NCBI RefSeq assembly: GCF_043290135.1
Contig: NC_134709.1
Coordinates: 63,708,056-63,772,055, forward strand
Direction of reading: 5' to 3'
DNA from: Rhipicephalus microplus
Lineage: Eukaryota; Arthropoda; Arachnida; Ixodida; Ixodidae
DNA: 64,000 bases
Position numbers and translations under genes: made by a program. The notes below the pieces were generated by a model, which saw nothing but the letters and a program-made list of their open reading frames with translations, was not told where the DNA came from and did not search any database. Positions 12,704 through 25,154 of the stretch are shown piece by piece. How positions within the stretch are numbered: position 1 is the first letter of the stretch; the number at the start of each line of letters is the position of its first letter.

Positions 12704-15700
12704 AATTCTGACAATTGCTTGAACACTTGTCGAGTGGTAAACGTATTATGGCTAAATAATTGAACCCAAATAGTGCGAAAATTAGTGGGGGCTACTCTAG
12801 TCTACTAGTGAAAATATGCGCTAGGGTTTCTTACATAGCATCTTTCTTCTTTTTAATCGGGGGTGTTGTAGCTGAGACTCATTGTATACCAAATGTAATT
12901 GAACTGCGTGCATACTTTGCAGAAATTAACTCGAATCTATGATAGAGTTATTAAGTTAGCTCCATTTATTTATCCTCGAAGGTGCCCTCCTCCTAGCTTC
13001 TACGATCCTTATCTCACCTACCCCGGTGGATGGCCTTTTTGCTGTGGCACAAACCCTCAGTGATATTCCTTGTACGGTAGGTACATCACGTAAAACTAGA
13101 GCTCAGTGTTTCAGCAGATTTATTTTAAATTTCGAGCTGGTGTTACCGAGCTTATTCTCGGGAGAAACCCCGGCGTTTATCAAGGTTTATTTCCTACAAA
13201 TCACGAATTCTTCAAAATTTGGTGTTTAATTTGGCGTTATAAATTGCTGCAAAGTGCTTTCAGTAATTTCGTTTACGATTAAAATGCATTGCATGGCTGC
13301 TGCTAGTCCTGTTTTTCCAGCTTCTCATTTTTTCAGCTTGTTAACCATTTACTACTGGATGTCTTGAGTTAGTGACAAACCAAAAAAGTTCAAGCAAGTA
13401 AGTCACGAAATGCGTGCCCCCTTTATCACCGGCTGCCAAGTACTCACGGGGCATCTATATTTGAGCATGAAAAACATAGCGGAGTCTCGTTGAAGATATT
13501 TTGAGCTAAAACCAATTGTTTTGGAGCTCATTGAGGAAAGCGTGATGCACGTGCAACAACTCCCACTTCATCGTTTTTTTCTCACCTTGGTGACGTAAAT
13601 TATATCTCCAATAATTTTCTTTACTTGGTGTGCGCGCACTCAAGAGGTGGTACACTACATGTTATGTAGTTCTGAAGTATGTTTTTTGTTGCTAGGTCCT
13701 CGCTTCTGTGACATATGGAAAATTTACTACCTATGCAAAACTATGTTATATAGTTGAGTTTTAGATAATTTAACTGCGGAGTCATTTCAAGGTTGCCACT
13801 TTAGGCTAGAAAATGAACGCAATTTTTATTTTGCTTGGCGGTTTCATGATTAAGTCGATAAAGGGTTAATTGTTTAATTACTCTGTTAAAAATGCTGTTG
13901 TGCGATGCTGTATACTCCCCAAGGGTACTTTCAGTGGCCAGGAACTAGGGAATTTGCTTTTCAGCTTTGTCTCACAGCCTCCCTAACTTCTTGATGAAAA
14001 ATAAAGGACAACCAATAATATTGTTCCTAATACTGCGAAATTATAGATGAAATCATATCTCAACAAAAAAAACGCACGAATGTATTGAGCGTATCTTAGG
14101 TGGCCGAAAGGTTTGAATCCACGAGCACATATGCACAGAAGCTCACTATGCTGAATACAAAACGTATACGTTTTTTAATTACAATCTTAAAACTTGTACT
14201 AGACGCTAGCGTATACTTTCAAGAGGTTGCTGTTGGTGGTAGAGGCGCATTCCTTTTTAAACGATGATTGTCAGATTTCGAAATTCTTCATGAACGATGA
14301 AAATGCCTCTTTGAAATCATTGTTTACGTGCAGTCGTCCAAATCTTTATTGAGCATTACGGCGAATTTTCTGCACCAGTGCCACATGACAAGAGGCCAAA
14401 AAGTTGTTTTCTGAGAATGTTATATGAGCGTACGCGCTTGTCCTTACCACTTTTTGAATCTAATTACGTCATAAGGCGAAAATAAAGGAGACATTGCCAC
14501 TCGCGCGCGATTGTTCAAGATTGGGGCTACTGTACATCTACCGTTTATTACCGACGCGCTGTGGTGATAGTTGAACCTTGCAGTGTCTGCTAGTTGTAAT
14601 AAAATTGCTACGTGCAGTGGGTTACATTCGCTGTAAGTGGTCTACCATTAATCATCGACCCTTTACCTTAACCATGTCTGTCCGTCTCACGTTCAGTTAA
14701 GAGCATCTGGTAGCAGGCATTGGTCTGTTTGTTTTCTGAAGAGACAGTTGCATGCCGTTTACCCATGGTACAGTGCATACGCTTTCAAGGGCTCCTCTCT
14801 CCACTTTACTCTAAATATTTAGCTCATTCTTATGATCGCTTACATGGCGCACATACCGAGACAACTCTCCAGTGCTCTGATACTTTCTACTGTGAGTGGT
14901 CTTTTTTTTGCAAAATAATTGAACCTGGTGCCATAATGTCGTATACGCACATCATTGGCCATCTTCAGGGTGTTCGCAGAGGTTGTAAGTGTACTCCATT
15001 GGCTCTGAATTAGCAAAACAAGCTCATATAGTCTAACTCCCCTAAAGCATCCACTTTATGATTGTTCATAATCATAACGGGCAATCAGGAAGTGATATTG
15101 TCGAATTTCTTTCCTGTATGTTGCGTAGATTGTAATAGCTTCCAAAAGGCTACGCTACAGGGCAAGTTGCACGGCATTAGAGTTTGCTTAATTTTTTGCT
15201 CGATTTTCAAGCAGCAAAGATCTTCTGGCAGATCGACCGAAAAATTGGGCGAGACCTCACAAGGAAGTATGAAGCCTTGCTTAAGAATATTCAGCTTTAA
15301 AATATTTTGAAAGATTGTAATCATCAAATTAAATTGGATTTCTCAATGATCAGTGTTCTACATTGAGAGCGTTCTCAACTTTTCGTATTGAACAAGTCAT
15401 TTTTTTTTATTTCAGATTCGTTTCAGGCTACGTAAAATTCAGAATTTGCCTTTGAGCATTCCCACACTTTTGTGATAACCTATTGGTGGCTACTTCAGGA
15501 AACTCAGTATAACCAACTAGATGAAGGAAAAACAACAAATCTGCATTATATTGCTTTATTATTTCCATTGCAATCACCTTTATTTAGCGATATTCTGTTG
15601 TGGTGGGCTTTTCCATACAGTTGGTTCGTAATTGAAAATAAAAAAGTTATCTTCAAGAAGGTTTCTGAGTTGTGGTTTGTTTTTTTTTTTCATTAAAGCA

Positions 15701-16854
15701 GAGATGCTTAAACGCCCTGTGACATCAGAAATTTAAACAGCTTTTTTTCAGTCCACCAGCTGTAACAGTTCTCATAGAACAATAAAAATTTTCTTTAAAG
15801 TCAATGGAAGGAGAAGCTCGCGAGCTTTCACTGTAGAGCTCCCCGGTTCAGTTTTAGTCGTCAAATCTTCGTTTTCCTTAATTTACCTCGGCCACGTTTT
15901 GAATGGTCCAGAAAACAGACCATCTTTTTTATTCATGCCACTGTGCTACCTCCATCCCTGGAGTGTTTCTTGAACGCCGACTAGAAAGCTAGGTTTCACA
16001 TTCACCACTTCTAACCAGTTCAACTTCAGAGACAATCAGTTTGACGGAAATCAGCAGTGCTATTTTCGCTGCTCTCCACATCTTTCAGGATTATAGAATA
16101 CTATATCGGTAATGATACAGGCCAACAAAAAAATCATTTTCGGCTATTTATTTTTGTAATATTTTTCTCCTTGTGTATTCATTTACATAGCGTTACTTTT
16201 CTCTCTTTAGTTTGGTGTTGCATAGTATAAAGCGTTGTTTCGCGTTTCACTTATTTCCCTTTGTACCTGTTGTATTGTGGACCAAATAATTTTTTCACTA
16301 ACTCACTCGCTGGCTTCCTCGTCTATTCAACAGTGTAGCATGTACCCCTCGTGGGTTGGAGCCAGGTTTCCTTAGGCGAGACAACCAAACAGGCAAAAGT
16401 TTTTTTTGCAGTTTTTTTTTTCAGTGCTACATCTTCATTCCGTAGCAAGTATAGACTCAATTACCAGGACCCAAGCAGCCCACCAAACACCTGGAACCAC
16501 CAAAGAGCGGCTTTCAACACAAGTCCTGTGAAACAATGTCGAGTCATCCAGATGGAATCGGTCTTCATAAAAGCGCTGTTGGACATACTGGCCAACAAGC
16601 CGCGTGGCGTGAGCGTAGAACCCAAGAACATCCATCCACTACGCGGTAAACGGCGGCGGCAGAGTGTGGACCCAGTTTCTAGTCAAGCAATCGGGGATTA
16701 CCAGGCACGACCACTGAAATGTACAAGAAGCGAAATTTCGCTATCTAAGCTCACAAGAGTCCGGTTAGTGAAATTCCTTCGAAAAGGAACCGCATTAAGA
16801 TGGCGCAGCTTCGCATGAACGCATACATGGAGCAAGTTACAACTGCTCAGTGCT
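12704..16854. other. No gene seen
   Basis: Long AT-rich stretch. A 155-codon frame at 16351-16818 has no domain I recognise. It lies directly upstream of the helicase pseudogene and could be unrelated or a badly decayed 5' part of it. Confidence 0.5.
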
Positions 16855-17490
16855 CTCAGCTGGAAGGTAAGCCTTATTGACATGAAAACGAGATTGTAGT
16901 CAGCTGGCGAGACGTACCGAAGCCTGTGCTAAGCTTCGAAGTTCAGCTACTTGACGGCTCACGAGGATGGTTCGAAGCGAAGAGCTTTGGCCCTGTCACG
17001 ATCATTCAGGCTCAGTGATGCCCCGTAGCCTTCAAAGGCAGGGATCTCGTGGCGCTATAGTTCCTGGTGGAACTGAAGTGACAGTGGTTGTCTACATGCC
17101 TGCCGTGGCAAAGGTCTTCAGCCAGCTTCTATGTCACCACTCCAGTGGACCCATAGCACTCTTCCTCGTAGCGAACCATGAGGTGGCTCACGTCCATCAG
17201 CTTGCCTATGAGACCGAACAGTATAGAAAGATTGGAGTCTCTTGTATTTCCTGTCGCGATCCAAAACAGCAGCAGTGCAAGGAGCTCGGTTAGAGTCCTT
17301 GGATCTGTGTTGTGACTCTTGGTCGTTTGCTCACCGTCCTGAAGGAAGGCTGGTTAAACCTGCGCCGCTGCACGTACCTAGTGTTTGATGAACTGGACTG
17401 TATGGTGGATATGGGGCTTGAAGACGAAGTTCGCTTCATTGTAGACTGGATTCCACGTGACCGTCAGGTGCCAATATGGCTCAACTAATT
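16855..17490 (+). pseudogene. DEAD-box RNA helicase pseudogene (DDX5/DDX17-like), decayed
   Basis: Pieces in shifting frames match consecutive parts of the DEAD-box core in the right order. First comes the region before motif Q (EIVV..., VPKPVLSF at about 16890-16945), then an IQAQ motif-Q remnant (about 17003-17014). GPIALFLVANHEVAH follows, equivalent to motif Ia, then a long stretch with GRLLTVLKEG, NLRRCTYLVFDELD (motif II, DEAD replaced by DELD) and DRQVPIW, just before where motif III should be (about 17310-17485). The Walker A lysine motif is lost, and stops and frame changes are frequent. It has no introns where several would be expected, which suggests a processed copy. DDX5/17 is the nearest fit by memory; another DEAD-box subfamily is possible. 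Confidence 0.78.
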
Positions 17491-17892
17491 CTCAGGGCAA
17501 CTCTCCGGGTAACTGTAACCCACTACGCCTATAATAATCGTAACTTACGGTACATTGGGTGGTAGGCCGGCGTTATATGCTATCCTTAGTGGTTTTTCGG
17601 AGAAGCATGGTATCCGCTAAACTCTTACAAGGAATTATGTACCAATTGTTCATTCAGAGGCTGACGACGATGAAGAATTATGCCTAAAGGGGGTGTGCGC
17701 CACAGTTGACAGCTGATCAAGAACAAGCTGTTGTAATAAGTCGGAGCATAGACAACCCACCCGTTACGTTATTAGCATTGTGCGACGCCTGGTTGTTCAT
17801 TCACTGTTGAAAAATGCTTTATTACTCATATTAACGCGATTACTTTCCCGACATCAAGCCTGTCTAAGGCAAGTTTGCGAACGAGTCCCAAG

Positions 17893-17981
17893 CACCGGCA
17901 TGGCTCAGTGGTTGAATACTGGGCTGGCACGCAGCGCACCCGCATTCGAAACCCACTGCATGCTCGGTGTTTTCATTTACT
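17893..17981 (+). mobile_element. tRNA-derived SINE head (family C)
   Basis: CACCGGCATGGCTCAGTG resembles a tRNA A box, and GCATTCGAAACCC near 17941-17953 resembles a B box. The tRNA-like head ends in a T-rich tail. Short, probably 3' truncated. Confidence 0.65.
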
Positions 17982-18572
17982 AAAGAATGTAATAGGAAGT
18001 TTTGAAAACTATCATGGTAGGCCGCGAGACTTACCCACACACAATCTTTTTAATAAACACTCACTGATGAAAGCAAATCAAATTTTCTATCATAGATTAC
18101 TATTGCTCATAAAAAAACAAGGACCACATACTTGTAGTACACCGATTTCATCTCTATGGTATCAGTTACGCCACCAAACAACAATGCCACCACTCACGCG
18201 AACAAACTACGGATGCCAGGGCCTACAATATTAAATACCCCAGCTATTAAACATTGTGAGGCACGACATAGACTTCTACGCACCCCGTTCCGAAAATTTT
18301 TTAAAAAGAAACTTTCTCTTACATTCAACGATAACTTTTCAATGACAATTTCATACTTCGTTTAGACATGTATTTCACTGTTTTTATTATGCAGTTTCAA
18401 TCTTCATTATTTAGAGTATTGGGGTACATATTCTTGAACTGTTTGAATGATGTGTTTTTAATGAAGTGTTTTGCATGATGTAGTTGGTTTCATGAAGAGT
18501 TTGCATGATATTTTTATTTTCATAAAGTGTTTAAGTGTATGGTTTCATGAACTGTTTGTAAACGTTTTTGCT
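17982..18572. other. No gene seen
   Basis: Short degenerate direct repeats of a TTTCATGAA..GTTTG type occur near 18430-18570. No gene. Confidence 0.45.
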
Positions 18573-18949
18573 GAAGAAGAAGAAGGAGGAGGAGAAGGAG
18601 GATAAGGAGGAGAAGAAGGAGGAGGAGGAGGAGAAGAGGGAGGAGGAGTAGGAGAAGAAGGAGGAGATAGAGAAGAAGGAGGAGAAGGAGAAGAAGGAGG
18701 ACGGCGAAGGAGAAGAAGGAGGAGACGGAGAAGGAGAAGGGGAGGAGGAGCAGAAAAAGGAGGAGAAAGCGGAAAAGAAGGAGGAGAAGAAGGAGGAGGA
18801 GGGTGGAGAAGGAGGAGGAGGAGAAGGGGAAGAAGAAGGAGGAGGACAAGAAGAAGGAGGAGGAGGAGAAGAAGGAGGAGGAGAAGGTGGAGAAGGAGAA
18901 GAAGGAGGAGAAGGAGAAGGAGGAGGAGAAGAAGGAGAAGAAGAAGAGG
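18573..18949 (+). repeat. Polypurine (GGA/GAA)n tract, about 377 bp
   Basis: Nearly uninterrupted purines on the plus strand, mixing GAA, GGA and GAG triplets. Leu-rich frames on the opposite strand are artefacts. Confidence 0.95.
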
Positions 18950-19409
18950 TAGAGTATCCTGCGGATTAAAGTAAACTAATTGGATTTGAACTAGAACACG
19001 TTAAGAGCAGTAAATGTTAAGCATAGCTTACCAATCAATGTTTCAAGATAAACTCCACAGATTCAGATATAACAATGTCATGAAAGAAAGTGATATTTGC
19101 CTTCGGTTCATTGCAAACGGTGCAATGGTTCATTTATGAAAAACAAGATTTTGAGATTTAAAAAACGAATCGGCGAACTCTACAGCGAAAGGATTTTAGG
19201 TTCAGTTCACGCTTTCTTGAAACGTTTTATTTACTATTGTGGCTGGGAAACTATAACAGCCAGCATTCTTTAAACTGTACCAAGGCTGTTTAAATTTTTT
19301 TACAACAAAAGAGTCTTATACCGGGGTCTATCATGGTTCCGCGGACGTACCTTCGTCAGGGAGTAGGGTTAAAAATATATACTAAGAAATTGCAAAGACA
19401 AAACCACAA

Positions 19410-19490
19410 GGCATGCATTGTCGTGCGAAATCGAACCAGCAACCTCGCGATCCTCAGCGTGCTGCACTAAACACTATGCCTCAAAGCGTA
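19410..19490 (-). mobile_element. tRNA-like SINE head on the minus strand (family D)
   Basis: On the minus strand GCATAGTGTTTAGTGC (A-box-like) precedes GCTGGTTCGATTTC (B-box-like, plus positions about 19424-19437). It would not fold as a normal tRNA, so it is treated as a SINE head. Confidence 0.55.
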
Positions 19491-21185
19491 CGTTGGCTGG
19501 AATGCTAACGGGAAATCGTTTATATACGCCATCATTCGTTTGCCACTCCTCAAAGCTTCAAAACTTCAACTCGTCTTCATTTTCAGGGACGAGATGGCGC
19601 GACAGACTCGCGTGAGGTGCGTCAAAAGTTGTCGCTTGCACGAAGTGCCGCTTCCATGGAGCGTGGTTTCTCCAGCTCGCTCGCTTATCAGACTCGCAAT
19701 TCGGGAGAGGACGAAGGTCACATAGCACGCTGCCACGGCCGCGTTTACGAAAGGAGTGCACTGCTGAAACACGACGCCGGAAGAATTGGGACAGTTGCTC
19801 ACGCTTGTCCTGTGGATACTTGTGCGCTCGTTTCATGCATCTTCCTTTATCTTTGAACAGCGGGCTTTCAGTGTCGAGTTGTGACAGTTGGTTGTCCGTG
19901 CTCCTTCTGTGTATATGTGCTCATTTCGCGCGTGCTTTCTGCTTGAAATGTGCGCTGCAAGTTTCGCGCTGCTTGCCGTTTCTAACGTGTGTTTGCAATT
20001 TCTTGTTGTTGCTGAATTAATACGCACTAAACGCTGAACTTCCTCTGTAAAGACACATTTTTATTTTTTATACTGATTTTTATATCGTGGATCAGCCACA
20101 TTTGTTTGAGGAACGGGCGCTCAAATATTTGTACTTTATTGTGAGAAAAAAATCTTGGAAACGTTCTGGAAAATCATGTTTATTTTCGCAGTATGAAGCA
20201 ACCTCACGGAGTGGTCGACACTACCAGGGCAATTATGGATAAGAGTAATAAAAAATATATATTACACTATTATATTCCCCATTTTTTCTTCCTAGTTCAT
20301 CTGGTGGGTTATACTCAGTTTCCGTGCGTTGCCAAGAGTAAGTTAACAAAAATGGTCAGGAATACTTAATAGCGAATTATAAGAAATTTATGTGTGAAAA
20401 AAAAACTTCAGTAGTTAAATTTTGAAATGTGATTGAACGAGTTGCCGTTTCAATGGTGACCATTGTTAATTGCGATAAGACTTCGTAAGGCAGAATACCG
20501 ATAATTGACAAGTTTAAGTTAAATCAGTGAATGCTATATTTGATAAAAAAGTCAGCTTTGCCGCAAAGGCCAAGCAATGAACGCAATGGCAACAAATTTC
20601 AAGGTCACGCACAAAATGGCAAGCAGATCAAAACGTGCCCCGCGTTTCTCATGCACAAATAGCGCACAAAATGCACTTACAGGCACAGATGAACGCGAAT
20701 AAGGGTCTCAGTTGTTACTTCCCTGTATATGAAAAGCTCACCCTTTTCGCAAACTGAGACTGTGCAGCGATTGCAGTGACGTTTGTGTGCCCGGTAACGT
20801 TCGTGTGCCCGGTAACGTTCCGGTGCAAACAAGCCAAGACTACGATTGTCCCCATCGCGAGATAGGCGCGCGCGTGAGCGCCCACCCAGCTCCCTCTCCG
20901 TGGGGCAAAGCACGCGTGGGAGATGAGAGCATGCGCCGCCGCGCCGTGACGATGTGGCGGCGTGCGCTCATTGCGTCATCTTGCTGGTAATGCTGAAAAC
21001 ACGATAGTTCCCCTGGAGATGCCCGCCACCAACCGGTAAGTGGTATACATAAATAGCTTGCCCTTTGGACGTTGGAGGCTGTGCTTTTTTGTGTTTCAGT
21101 GGTTAACCCCTCACACTCACATTTCAGATGGCCCATGTTCGATACCACGCGCCGGAGTCTTTCTGAATTATGTTTCTTGAATTTA
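19491..21185. other. No gene seen; GC-rich patch near 20.75-21.03 kb
   Basis: An 18-bp unit, TTCGTGTGCCCGGTAACG or a close variant, occurs twice in tandem near 20780-20820, followed by a GC-rich stretch to about 21030. No coding region is supported. Confidence 0.45.
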
Positions 21186-21196
21186 CATATATATAC

Positions 21197-21289
<93 letters not shown>
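21186..21289. repeat. Microsatellite (AT)n
   Basis: About 104 bp of AT/ACAT dinucleotide repeat that runs directly into a GGCCGTGCCACGGC hairpin (see findings). Confidence 0.95.
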
Positions 21290-21291
<2 letters not shown>

Positions 21292-21388
21292 CCGTGCCAC
21301 GGCTGAAACGTTGGCATAAAAGTATTGCTCTTTCGTACGTGTACTCGCTTGTGTTCTTTATACGTACCAGACCCCTTGAACTTCCTGC

Positions 21389-21391
<3 letters not shown>
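21290..21391 (+). ncRNA. Possible half of a hammerhead-like motif, cut by AT repeat
   Basis: GGCCGTGCCACGGCT can fold as a stem, and GAAACGTTGGC follows directly at about 21305-21315. That matches the stem II, GAAA and GUH half of a hammerhead. The CTGANGA half that should precede it is replaced by AT repeat. It may be the relic of a Penelope-like element. Confidence 0.35.

Positions 21392-21434
<43 letters not shown>
21392..21434. repeat. Microsatellite (AT)n then GATA
   Basis: AT dinucleotide run ending in three GATA units, next to a dispersed repeat at 21456-21540. Confidence 0.92.
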
Positions 21435-21436
<2 letters not shown>

Positions 21437-21455
21437 TAGATAGATACGTGTACAT

Positions 21456-21540
21456 ATGCGGTGAGGGATGGCGACGCCGATGTCGACGCCAGCGGCAAAA
21501 TCCAGTCGAGATTGTTCATAAAATTGCTATCACAATATTA
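21456..21540 (-). repeat. Dispersed repeat X, copy 1
   Basis: The stretch with GGCGACGCCGATGTCGACGC and the following GCGGCAAAAT..GTCGAGA..TTCATAAAATTGCTATCACA is the reverse complement of 61745-61822, with several mismatches. Both copies sit next to AT microsatellites. Confidence 0.65.
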
Positions 21541-24500
21541 CTTTATACCAATCATTCCTAAAAAGTTTCTAAGCACACTTTAGTGAGGTTTTGCCAGATT
21601 TTTTGGTCGGTCTCCCGCAACATATTTTTTGTACAAAAAGCAAGCACGAAAATTGTATAGTTTTGAAACATACCCGGGGAAATATGCTACTTGAAAATTT
21701 AACGATTTGTGCATGAAATAGAAGTTCGCGCACCTAGTGCAACAGGTTAAATATGTGCGTGGTTGTGTAATAAGGATGAAGATTTGTTCGTCAAATGTAA
21801 GGTGTTACTGTGCAGTGGCGCTAATTACGAGTTGCAACACGGTGGCTATGGTTGAAGCAGGCCAAAGCATGCACTGTAGGGCCAGCAAACATGTAATTAC
21901 ATTTGCATATAGCAATAGTCGAAAGTGTCTTTTAATATTTGATGGTTGTAACGACAGAAGATGGCAAAGAGGAGACAAGAGTTCAGTTCTTGGAAGTGGA
22001 GGAAGAAGAAGAACTGAAATAAACAGTAATGGCAATCGTTTCGGATTTGTGATTGTCTGTGTCCTTACATTTCCTTTTTATGTTTGAGCCACAGTACCAT
22101 GTTGGCGCCTCGTTGAACACGGCCAGAATGTTGCAACTTATATTGTCTGCGTCTGTACATTCCTTACCCTGGGTCTTTGCATCCACATGCAATGTACTTT
22201 CACCGTCAAATGAAACCCAAACAGTGGCAAGCATTTGCAACAGCACAGTGCATTCCCTTCACTCCTTACCATTGACATGCACGCGCACCCCGTTTGACAT
22301 CACTTAGGTTATGCAAGCCTGTTCATTGTGACAACTGTACAGTGTGCACCACACAGTCATATCCCTTTATAAGTGACACTAGTGAAAGAGACAATTGGTT
22401 CTAGTGACCATCAGTGTGTTCACGTTAAAATAGGTGTTGATAAGAAAATATATATATATGTGGTGCCCTGCTTTTGAGAGGACTCTTATATAAAAGAGAA
22501 GAGTCGCTCCACTGTGCACATCACTTATAACGGGGTTCAAATGTACCATAGCGAATGCTTGCCAATGTTCTGATTTCACTTGGTGCTGATAAACTTATGG
22601 AACCATTTTGTGAAGCGTGGCTCCATGGAACTCTCCGAATCTACACAGACATTTTCGGTGCTTTGGTCAACCTTTACTGCTCTTCTTCGAGTTACACAGG
22701 CTGTGTTCAGTAGGGCACTCGACATCTGCTTTTATAAACACACACTACTATGTAGGCGCTGTCCTAGGCTTGTCATTGTAACTTTGCTTCCTGAAAAGAG
22801 TAAGCTTTAACGAGATCGACAAAATACGCGTACATATTTTGATGCTGTGTGTTACCACAGAACACCATTCATTCTAATGCAGCGATACACTCATTTAGTA
22901 ATAGCGGACTGTTCCAGTTGATATGTGCCTTGAAGAAACGGTCTGAATGTGAACCTCGCTCAATGGCCTCACGAAAGATGCAGTATGCGACAAATGGCGT
23001 CATACAACTCAGAAGCTTCATCTGTTACGTAAAATATCGTACATATAAACTAAAAGGTGTGAAAAGTAGAAGTTCTGGCAAATGAATATATTGTTATATG
23101 CACTGCATGTGCAAATGTTCTTGCTGTTACTGAACAGTATTAGTTCTGGTGCTTCCGCATACATTAAAAACCAGGGAACACCAAACAATATCGTGTACAC
23201 TTGCTAGCGGTAGTGTCGTGAAAATTCACAACGCATTCTTGCACCCTACACGTCCTTTCTTGCCAGCCTACACACACACGCACGCACGCACACAGGGCAA
23301 AGTGCTGGGTCGTATCACAATTGGAAGGTGCATACGAAGAATCTCCGGAAATTTGTAAGTACATGCAGAAGCACGCCGAGCGCAGCAACAACGGATGCAA
23401 GGTAATAAGAAGTGCTGAAGGCAATAACTTACGTTAAATGCATGGTGAAGTCTCGTACTTCTGCAGTCCACATACGGAATGTAACAATCCAGATCCGAGA
23501 CCTCCCTTGCAGGTTTTACAGGAGAGTTTTATCCCTGAAGTACACTCTACTTCACAGATTTCAAGCAGAACATCATACCCTCGAGTCATGCCACAATTCA
23601 CGTGGAGCCACGATCATGTCGCGAAGCTTGGAGCTGTGATACAAACGAATGCGTGTTCTGTGGCTTGAACGTTAAAGCGTAGTCATCTGTTATCCGTAAA
23701 CGCTTCTGTGGGGCTTTGAACTAGAGGTATTACATAAGCAGGAGTGGTTGCTAGGAGGCATTTGTACAAGAACAATTGGGAAACACACACACATGTGCGT
23801 GCCTTGTCTCACATTTCTGTGCTAGTAGCATGTGGTGCACGTTCAAAACGTATTAATCAGCCTATTATAAGACACAGTATGAATAGTTACTTAAAGAGTA
23901 AGTACTTTCTACCAAATGCGTGTGCACACGTTACCATTTGAGATTTTATGAACAAAAGATATCAATCCTGTAGGGCTAGAATGCACTTCAGAACATTACT
24001 GTTGCAAGGAAATACCATGTCCGGTGATTGTGCTGCATTGTACACCTACAGGAATGAGACAAGGTGCAGACACATTAGCTGTAACCGTACAAGGGTGATC
24101 AAGCATACACCACATCGTAACGCATGCTTCCATCTCTTCACGCGCATTCACAGCACATTGCATGTATGACTACTCATTGTTCGACGAGCGCTGGTCGCAG
24201 TTCTTTGTTTGCATGCTTCAAGGCGTAGCAAAGCTGGCAGATGTCGTAGTTCTGTCCACGAATTCCGCATGGTTCGGCGAGAATAACTATGGTGGCACGA
24301 AATCCATTGGGTTAATTATAGCACTACACACATCTATTCGGGCCACTCCAATCAACTTAACAAGAGTTCATACCACGACTGCGCGTCAGACGTCATTGTC
24401 ATGTAGTGTCCGACTACTTGTGGCCATACTTTGTGATGTCACGGGTAGAGCACGTAAGGCGCGACGTTGGAGAGTAACATTTGGGTTAGAATGGTAGCGT

Positions 24501-24780
24501 GGGCACTTGCGTAGTTTCTAGGCGTCGCAAAAGCTGACACGGCAGCGTCCGTTGCAGGCAGATTCAGGATTTTCGCACGTGTTATACATAGTTTCAGAGC
24601 TTCTGTTCTGTCTTCTTTGTCGCAGCCAGGGTAGCCCAAGCGTCGCTTCGTAATGGTCCCCGGGGAATCTGGCAATGAAGACATTGCTCCTGGCACGTTG
24701 TGGAATGAAAAGAAAGCTGAGTATGTCGACTAGCGGGTTTCTAAATTAGGCTATGACGGGCAGTGTTGTCATAGCATTTG
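21541..24780. other. No gene seen; region downstream of the host gene
   Basis: Small unrelated frames only. A short CACG/CACA run lies near 23272-23295. No coding region is supported. Confidence 0.5.
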
Positions 24781-24795
24781 ACCTTCAGTGCATAC

Positions 24796-24801
24796 TTTAT
24801 T
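24796..24801 (-). terminator. Candidate polyadenylation signal AATAAA of host gene
   Basis: TTTATT on the plus strand reads AATAAA on the minus strand about 205 bp after the stop codon at 25006. It is the first canonical signal I noticed downstream. Position fits; use is unproven. Confidence 0.4.
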
Positions 24802-25005
24802 TCAGACAGAACAATGATGTCTTGCTTGATGCTTCAGCCTACTACTGTCACGTCACCCACCTGCAGAGCACTCGCATAACGCATCAGTTCTAGTGGCAAA
24901 ATGAAAGTGTGGGCACAACGGATCTCTGTGGCTACCTGGTGCGCTGTTCACTGAGCCTGGTCATACTTATGCAGGGGGCTGTACGTGCGGTGCGTCGCCT
25001 TGTGC

Positions 25006-25154
25006 TCAAAGGCAGGGTTGTACATTGATGCCTGTTGCAGCATGCGAGACCAGCCGGACGTGGTAGTTACTGGCGAGGGTAAGATTGGCAACGCAACCGA
25101 CCAGGCCCGATTTGTAGCGCCCTCTGGTCACGTGGGCAACGTCGCCAATGCCAC
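25006..25154 (-). CDS. Pikachurin-like gene, terminal exon (end of last laminin-G, stop)
   Basis: The acceptor on the minus strand reads TTGTCAATGCAG and the exon begins with two bases that complete a Gly codon from the previous exon. It encodes 48 residues including KSGLVGCVANLTL and ends GINVQPCL followed by TGA. The GLVGC..L cysteine and the final cysteine near the C-terminus form the usual disulfide at the end of a laminin-G domain. Protein ends in this way are typical of agrin/pikachurin-type proteins, where LG3 is C-terminal. Phase in 1, ends at stop. Confidence 0.88.

Noticed and set aside
16351..16818. 155-codon plus-strand frame
   Set aside because: No recognised domain and no splice or promoter context; not listed as a gene.
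17893..17981. Functional tRNA gene
   Set aside because: Stems do not pair properly and a SINE-like T-rich tail follows; the same reasoning applies to the other tRNA-like heads.
18520..18849. Leu/Ser/Phe-rich frame on the minus strand
   Set aside because: Produced by the polypurine tract; no start context or domain.
24439..24696. Minus-strand frame downstream of the host gene as an extra exon
   Set aside because: The reading frame already ends at 25006 and this frame has no laminin-G or EGF pattern.
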